DNA of 45,638 bases, taken from assembly GCA_900767915.1 (NCBI GenBank), contig CAAGAX010000041.1, positions 1-45,638 of the forward strand, in the 5' to 3' direction. Shown one piece after another: positions 41,088 through 45,638 of this stretch (position 1 is the stretch's first letter; the number at the start of each line of letters is the position of its first letter). The notes beneath the pieces are model-generated. The model ran no database searches and had not been told where the DNA came from. It saw only the letters and a program-made list of their open reading frames with translations. This stretch comes from Acholeplasmatales bacterium (GTDB taxonomy: Bacteria; Bacillota_I; Bacilli_A; Acholeplasmatales; Anaeroplasmataceae). A program made the translations under genes and the position numbers.

Positions 41088-41822
41088 TCAATCCTCCTCG
41101 AAATTATAAATTTTTAGAACCTCATTAGTCCATTTGTTATCATTATTATATACATAAAATGGAGATAAAATACGTAAACCATTTTCATTTCCATCTTTAA
41201 TACCTTCAATTAATATAGTATTACATTCACTATTTATTTTAGGATAAACAAATCTTAATCTTTTAGGAAAAATTTTATATTTTTTCATAAGCTCTAATAT
41301 TTCAATTAATCTATCAGGCCTATGTACCATTGCAAATCTTCCTTTAGTTTTTAAAAGCTTTGATGCTTCAATAATAATATCTTCTAATGTAGCTAGTATT
41401 TCATGTCTAGCAATTGCTTTACAATCACTAGGATTAACATTATGACTACCAACCTTAAAAAATGGTGGATTACATGTAACTATATCACAATCATTATAGC
41501 CTATTTTACTAGATATACCCTTTAAATTATCATTAATCATTTCTATTTGATTATCTAGCTTATTTTCAATAATTGATTGATTTGCTAAATCAAATGAATG
41601 CTTTTGAACCTCAACACCAATTATTTTAGACTTAGTTCTAAGTGACATATATAAGGGAATAGGAGCATTTCCTGAACATAAATCAACAATTTTCTTGGCC
41701 TTATAATTAATACTTACAAAGCTAGCTAATAGCATAGAATCTAAAGAAAAACTAAAATATTCAGGATCTTGATATATTTTTAAAAGTGGTCTACCTAAAA
41801 GCTCATTACAAACAATTGTCAT
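41088..41822 (-). CDS. trmN6: tRNA1(Val) adenine-N6 methyltransferase-like protein (YabB/YfiC type)
   Basis: A 244-residue class I methyltransferase. The SAM site is VDLCSGNAPIPLYMS (about 48-62) and the N6-adenine signature is NPPF in DIVTCNPPFFKVG (about 114-126). E. coli TrmN6 modifies A37 of tRNA1(Val); Bacillota homologues (YabB) stand in the same tmk-holB-yaaT-yabB-rsmI order as here, which supports the call. It overlaps the end of ricT by 17 bp, with AGAGG in ricT serving as its ribosome site. Confidence 0.9.
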   Translation of the reverse strand: MTIVCNELLGRPLLKIYQDPEYFSFSLDSMLLASFVSINYKAKKIVDLCSGNAPIPLYMSLRTKSKIIGVEVQKHSFDLANQSIIENKLDNQIEMINDNLKGISSKIGYNDCDIVTCNPPFFKVGSHNVNPSDCKAIARHEILATLEDIIIEASKLLKTKGRFAMVHRPDRLIEILELMKKYKIFPKRLRFVYPKINSECNTILIEGIKDGNENGLRILSPFYVYNNDNKWTNEVLKIYNFEED

Positions 41823-42657
41823 CTAAAGCCTCTTTGTCATTTTTCTTATCAATTGATTTAATAAATTTAACATCATCAAGCCTTAAATAGCCAAATTTAT
41901 TATCCTCATTTAGATATTTAACCTTTAAATTTCTATTTAAAACATCACAAGATAAAACCTTCGCATCTCCTTCAGATGTTTCAACAATATCTCCTACATC
42001 AGGAGCATATTTACGAAGCTCCTTATACATATCATTTTCATAATTTATACAACATAATAGTTTACCACAATTTCCACTAATTTTAACAGGATTTAATGAT
42101 AAATTTTGATTTTTTGCCATTTTAACTGAAACATTATCAAACTCAGTAATAAATGTTTGACAACAAACAATTAATCCACATGGCCCAATTCCACCAAAAA
42201 CCTTCGCACCATCTCTAGAACCTACCTGACGCAATTCTATTCTTGTATGATATTCCTCAGCTAAATCCTTAACTAATTCTCTAAAGTCAACTCTGCCCTC
42301 AGATTCAAAATAAATAATAAGCTTCGAGCAATCTAAAGTATATTCTGCTTCTAATACCTTTAATTCAAGATTATGTTTTTTTGCTAAATCCTTAGTTTTT
42401 GAAACAATCTCAGGTTCCTTTTTCTTATTATCATTATATTTTTTCAAATCTTCATTAGTAGCGATTCTCACTACATCCTTAAGCTCTGAGGTTAATTCCT
42501 CAAGCTTTAGATCAAATATTTCACCAACACAATGACCAAGCTCTACTCCTCTTATAGTATTTACGATTACAGGAGTACCATTTTTAAGCTTTAATCCTTG
42601 AGTGCCAAAATAATATCTCTTTCCAAGAGTCTTAAATTGTACCTTTATTGCCTTCAT
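41806..42657 (-). CDS. ricT: RicT (YaaT), PSP1-domain protein
   Basis: A 283-residue PSP1-domain protein. In Bacillus subtilis, RicT with RicA and RicF forms an Fe-S complex that directs RNase Y to process transcripts and affects sporulation and biofilm. The PSP1 core is VNTIRGVELGHCVGE and the conserved cysteines of GPCGLIVCCQTF (about 168-179) and SGNCGKLLCCINYE (about 206-219) are intact, so Fe-S binding is likely. Start at the ATG at 42657. The gene order around it matches Bacillus. Confidence 0.93.
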   Translation of the reverse strand: MKAIKVQFKTLGKRYYFGTQGLKLKNGTPVIVNTIRGVELGHCVGEIFDLKLEELTSELKDVVRIATNEDLKKYNDNKKKEPEIVSKTKDLAKKHNLELKVLEAEYTLDCSKLIIYFESEGRVDFRELVKDLAEEYHTRIELRQVGSRDGAKVFGGIGPCGLIVCCQTFITEFDNVSVKMAKNQNLSLNPVKISGNCGKLLCCINYENDMYKELRKYAPDVGDIVETSEGDAKVLSCDVLNRNLKVKYLNEDNKFGYLRLDDVKFIKSIDKKNDKEALDDNCL

Positions 42658-42671
42658 AATCAACACCCAGC

Positions 42672-43637
42672 CTAAATAAAATTTGTAACTAGCTCATGAA
42701 ATACATTTTTAGCTGATACATTATATTTAAGTTTGTTAAATAAGCCTAAAACAAATTCAAGCTTATTTTCTAAACAATCCTTATTCTTTTCATTATATAC
42801 AATAATTTTATCATATAAGGGCTTCAAAAGCAAATTATCATTAGAATTTTCAACTAAATTTGCATCCTCTAAAAATAATATTGACCATTGTAATAATATT
42901 TTTAACTCATCAATATTTGAATATATCCTTACATTTTTAGCAAAAAATATAACTGCATCAGATTTCTTTTCTAATGATAAAAATTCTAAAAATCTATTTT
43001 TCCTTTCTATAAAGCTACTATCATTAATAAATGAAGTTGCATCTAAAGTATTATTTGTTAAGCTAGCAGCTAATAATGCATCTAATAAATCAATATTAGA
43101 ATCAACTATCATATTAGCTCTATCAATAATCGGCAAAGCATTAAAATGAACAAGCTCACATCTTGAAATAATTGTTGAAACCACATTTGATAATTCAGTA
43201 GCTAAAAATATACCAATTATTGGAGTTTGATTCATTGGATCCTCAATAAATTTAAGAAGACTATTTTGAGCAGCACTTGAAGCAGTATCTATCCCATCAA
43301 CTATATATATACGAGTACCATCAACTAAAGATGTTTTTGAAAATTCCTCCTGAAGTGATGTTATTTGTTCTTTTGAAATCATTGTCTTATTTTCATCAAT
43401 ACCAATATAATCAACATTCATATGATTATTATTTATAATGTTTCTACATGTTTCACATTCTAAACATCCACCATTAGGACAGTATAGCATAGTAGCAAGT
43501 GCATATGCCATTTCCTTTTTACCTGTACCCTTTTCCCCATAAAACAAATATGCATGAGACAATCTATGATTTAAATTAGCTTGCTTAAGCATATTATATA
43601 TATAATTTTGACTTGCAACAGTCTTCTTTATATCCAT
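42672..43637 (-). CDS. holB: DNA polymerase III delta' subunit
   Basis: Part of the clamp loader. The 321-residue protein has Walker A FYGEKGTGKKEMAYALA (about 32-48), the four zinc-binding cysteines in CPNGGCLECETCRNI (about 53-67), a Walker B-like YIVDGID, and the SRC motif TIISRCELVHF (about 160-170), giving the typical AAA+ clamp-loader domain; the C-terminal domain is AT-rich coded and poorly conserved. GAGAGG precedes the ATG. Between tmk and ricT as in Bacillus. Confidence 0.93.
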   Translation of the reverse strand: MDIKKTVASQNYIYNMLKQANLNHRLSHAYLFYGEKGTGKKEMAYALATMLYCPNGGCLECETCRNIINNNHMNVDYIGIDENKTMISKEQITSLQEEFSKTSLVDGTRIYIVDGIDTASSAAQNSLLKFIEDPMNQTPIIGIFLATELSNVVSTIISRCELVHFNALPIIDRANMIVDSNIDLLDALLAASLTNNTLDATSFINDSSFIERKNRFLEFLSLEKKSDAVIFFAKNVRIYSNIDELKILLQWSILFLEDANLVENSNDNLLLKPLYDKIIVYNEKNKDCLENKLEFVLGLFNKLKYNVSAKNVFHELVTNFI

Positions 43638-43648
43638 AAATTACCTCT

Positions 43649-44272
43649 CTATTTTTTTAAATAATTAATTATTGCATATAAACAATCAGATATAACATCA
43701 TCTAATGATTGATTTCCATTAATTCTAACAATTCTATTTGGATACATTTTTAAAACATCTAAATATCCTTTATAAACTTTATTATGAAAATCAATTTTTT
43801 CCAAATCTAATCTATCAGTTTTTCCTCTTCCTGCTAATCTTTTTAATGCCACATCAGGAGTAACATCAATAAATAAAGTCAAACCAGGCATATAGCTTAA
43901 AGCGAATGTATTAGCCTTTAAAACCATATCAAAGCCTAGTCCTCTTGCACATCCTTGATAAGCTAAAGAGGAATCAATAAATCTATCACATAAAACTATT
44001 TTACCTTCATTTATTGCTGGAATTACTTTTTGTGATAAATGCTGCATACGACTTGCCGCATATAATAATGCTTCACATTCAGGTGTCATTTCTGTATTAT
44101 TAATATCTAGTATAATATTTCTAATTTCTTCTGAAATTTTAATTCCACCAGGCTCCCTAGTTGTTATATAATCTATATTATTTTTATTAAAATATTCACA
44201 TATAGAATTAATAATTGTTGTCTTCCCACTACATTCTCCACCTTCAAAGGTGATAAATTTTTTCATATCCAT
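43649..44272 (-). CDS. tmk: Thymidylate kinase
   Basis: Phosphorylates dTMP to dTDP. The P-loop FITFEGGECSGKTTIINSI is at the N-terminus (a Cys replaces the usual Asp/Gly before SGKT), DR in REPGG, the LCDRFIDSSLAYQG motif (about 92-105) and the lid LAGRGKTDRLD follow. The product is 207 residues from the ATG at 44272, which lies seven bases after AAGGAG; an ATG ten codons further upstream overlaps the promoter and is not credible. First gene of the operon. Confidence 0.95.
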   Translation of the reverse strand: MDMKKFITFEGGECSGKTTIINSICEYFNKNNIDYITTREPGGIKISEEIRNIILDINNTEMTPECEALLYAASRMQHLSQKVIPAINEGKIVLCDRFIDSSLAYQGCARGLGFDMVLKANTFALSYMPGLTLFIDVTPDVALKRLAGRGKTDRLDLEKIDFHNKVYKGYLDVLKMYPNRIVRINGNQSLDDVISDCLYAIINYLKK

Positions 44273-44300
44273 TATAATGCTCCTTAAAAAGTATACATAC

Positions 44301-44329
44301 ATTTTACAAACAAATTACCTTTATTTCAA
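44301..44329 (-). promoter_or_regulatory. Promoter of the tmk operon
   Basis: Minus strand TTGAAA (44324-44329), 17 bp, TAAAAT (44301-44306). It lies in the 167-bp region between tmk and the divergently transcribed second purC. Confidence 0.7.
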
Positions 44330-44439
44330 GATTTTAAATAAATCTATATAATATAAATTATTTTTTTATTAAATATCTTTATTATTATCGAAAAATGTAA
44401 TATTATATTATAGTAAATAATTTATGGAGGATTTTAATA

Positions 44440-45303
44440 ATGAAACCAATTAAAGAGGGAAAAGTAAGAGAAATCTATGATAATGGAGATAGCTTAATCC
44501 TAGTCGCAACAGATCGTATAAGCTGTTATGACGTTATTCTAGACAACACTGTTACTAATAAGGGTAAGGTTTTAACTCAAATGAGTAAATTCTGGTTTGA
44601 TTATACAAAGGATATTTGTAAAAACCATGTTATATCATTTGATGTAAATGATATGCCTGAATATTTCCACAATGAGAAGTTTGAAGGAAGAACATTAATG
44701 TGTAAAAAGCTTGATATGCTTCCAATTGAATGTATTGTTAGAGGCTATATAACTGGTTCTGGTTGGGCTAGCTATCAAAAAAATGGAGAGGTTTGTGGTA
44801 TTAAGCTTATAGAAGGCTTAAAGGAATCAGATAAGCTTCCTGAACCAATTTTCACTCCTTCAACAAAAGCTGAAATAGGTGATCATGATGAATACATTAA
44901 TTTTGAAAAGTGTGTAGAAATACTTGAAAAGCTATATCCTAATAAGGGTTTAGCTTACGCAACAAAAATTAGAGATTATACAATCGCTATTTACAAAAAA
45001 TGTGCTGATTATGCATTAACTAAAGGAATCATTATTGCAGATACAAAATTCGAATTTGGTCTAGATGAAAATGGAGAGGTCGTTGTAGGAGATGAAATGC
45101 TTACTCCTGATAGCTCTAGATTTTGGCCAGCTTCAGAATATGCTCCAGGTAGAAGCCAAGCTTCATTTGATAAGCAATTTGCTAGAGATTGGTTAACATC
45201 TAATAAGCATAACTGGAAGCTACCTCAAGAAATTGTTGATAAAACAATTGAAAAATACCTACAAGCATATAAAATGCTAACAGGAAAAGAATTAGATAAA
45301 TAA
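44440..45303 (+). CDS. purC: SAICAR synthetase, long type (second copy)
   Basis: The only plus-strand gene. The 287-residue protein starts MKPIKEGKVREIYDNGD and has LVATDRISCYDVILDNTVTN, ECIVRGYITGSGWASYQKNG, ADTKFEFGLDENGEVVVGDE and MLTPDSSRFWPASEY. These are the motifs of the longer yeast/enteric-like SAICAR synthetase group, clearly different from the 237-residue enzyme in the purine operon (23259-23972). The ATG has GGAGG upstream. No riboswitch precedes it, so it may be made when the operon is shut off by guanine. SAICAR synthetase activity of both copies is likely but not certain; the long type could be the newcomer. Confidence 0.93.
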   Translation: MKPIKEGKVREIYDNGDSLILVATDRISCYDVILDNTVTNKGKVLTQMSKFWFDYTKDICKNHVISFDVNDMPEYFHNEKFEGRTLMCKKLDMLPIECIVRGYITGSGWASYQKNGEVCGIKLIEGLKESDKLPEPIFTPSTKAEIGDHDEYINFEKCVEILEKLYPNKGLAYATKIRDYTIAIYKKCADYALTKGIIIADTKFEFGLDENGEVVVGDEMLTPDSSRFWPASEYAPGRSQASFDKQFARDWLTSNKHNWKLPQEIVDKTIEKYLQAYKMLTGKELDK

Positions 45304-45311
45304 TGATGATT

Positions 45312-45336
45312 AAGGGCTACCTTTTAGGTAGCCCTT
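45312..45336. terminator. Bidirectional terminator between the second purC and a small ORF
   Basis: AAGGGCTACC, TTTTA, GGTAGCCCTT, nine to ten perfect base pairs between two converging genes. The T tracts are modest on either side. Confidence 0.75.
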
Positions 45337-45344
45337 ATCTATTA

Positions 45345-45515
45345 TTAAAAGTTTTGAACTATTATTTCAGCAATTAACAAAGGATTATTATTTTCCATAT
45401 AAGCTTCCTTTATATCATCCTCATATGATAAAATCATTCTTTTTACTACTTCTTCACTAAAGCCATATTTAAGTATATAATCCTTTACCTTATTTTTATA
45501 TTCTATATATTCCAT
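45345..45515 (-). CDS. Small hypothetical protein, 56 residues
   Basis: A short ORF with a good ribosome site (CGAGGAG, six bases before the ATG at 45515) and coding-like composition: starts MEYIEYKNKVKDYILKYGF, then SEEVVKRMILSYEDDIKEAY, ends IAEIIVQNF. It is acidic and should be helical. It ends at the shared terminator with purC, which supports it being real. I do not recognise a family. Upstream, at 45540-45605, are two AT-rich inverted repeats (GTATTAA/TTAATAC; TATTCAA/TTGAATA) in its presumed promoter region. Confidence 0.55.
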   Translation of the reverse strand: MEYIEYKNKVKDYILKYGFSEEVVKRMILSYEDDIKEAYMENNNPLLIAEIIVQNF

Positions 45516-45638
45516 ATACTACTCCTCGTATAATATATTTGTATTAATTATTTAGTGATGTTAATACATAAACATCTATTTAATATTCAATTATTATTGA
45601 ATACATGTTAATATATTTTTGATAGCACTGTAGACTAT

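Noticed and set aside
1..45638. CRISPR array, prophage or toxin-antitoxin pair
   Set aside because: No regularly spaced repeats, no phage structural or integrase gene that is intact, and no two-gene small toxin-antitoxin arrangement were seen.

Overview
The window is an AT-rich chromosomal segment of a Bacillota bacterium. TGA is read as stop (folD and trmN end in TGA), so this is not a UGA-Trp Mycoplasma. The mix of a Met T-box on metNIQ, a large single-chain (clade II) PurL, RicT, oleate hydratase and long runs of genes on one strand suggests a gut-type Bacilli, Erysipelotrichia or an RF39/Acholeplasma-like lineage. That placement is inference. All protein genes but one lie on the minus strand, so the window is best read from right to left.

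Right end (45.5-39.3 kb): a 56-codon orphan ORF; a second SAICAR synthetase gene (purC) that is the only plus-strand gene; then, from a consensus promoter at 44.3 kb, a replication/RNA-modification operon tmk-holB-ricT-trmN6-(TerB-like)-rsmI-(thioredoxin-like). Next (39.2-34.5 kb) is the most unusual locus: its own extended -10 promoter drives a membrane-anchored McrB-type AAA+ ATPase, an 801-residue DUF2357-like coiled-coil protein with five acidic DLSDEELEALM-type repeats, and an ER/SipW-type (S26B) signal peptidase. A lipoprotein, cysK and a Met T-box controlled metNIQ importer follow.

Centre (29.0-13.6 kb): an 11-gene purine operon purK-L-C-F-M-N-H-D-folD-purB-guaA, transcribed through a guanine riboswitch. 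Between aptamer and terminator lies a 24-codon leader ORF whose stop codon touches the terminator stem. The operon carries the path from PRPP toward GMP, with folD feeding one-carbon units; purE, guaB and purA are not in the window. Below guaA is a small foreign-looking block: a frameshifted HD-domain gene between 21-bp near-identical direct repeats, then a GGDEF-EAL remnant.

Left part (12-0 kb): prs-pth, then a yybP-ykoY (Mn2+) riboswitch that starts right after the pth stop codon and precedes a CaCA-family cation exchanger; a decayed MATE exporter; oleate hydratase with a perfect palindromic operator on its -35 box and a TetR regulator downstream; a transposase scrap; flotillin; an NrnA-type DHH phosphoesterase; tRNA-Gln; a long-form RsmH; and a DUF308 membrane protein.

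Two diverged non-coding elements of about 290 bp (near 4.0 kb and 33.5 kb) each follow directly after a rho-independent terminator in the same orientation. They are either remains of one mobile element or a paired RNA family. The strongest candidates for something new are the AAA+/DUF2357/signal peptidase operon, the guanine riboswitch with its leader ORF, and this repeat pair.
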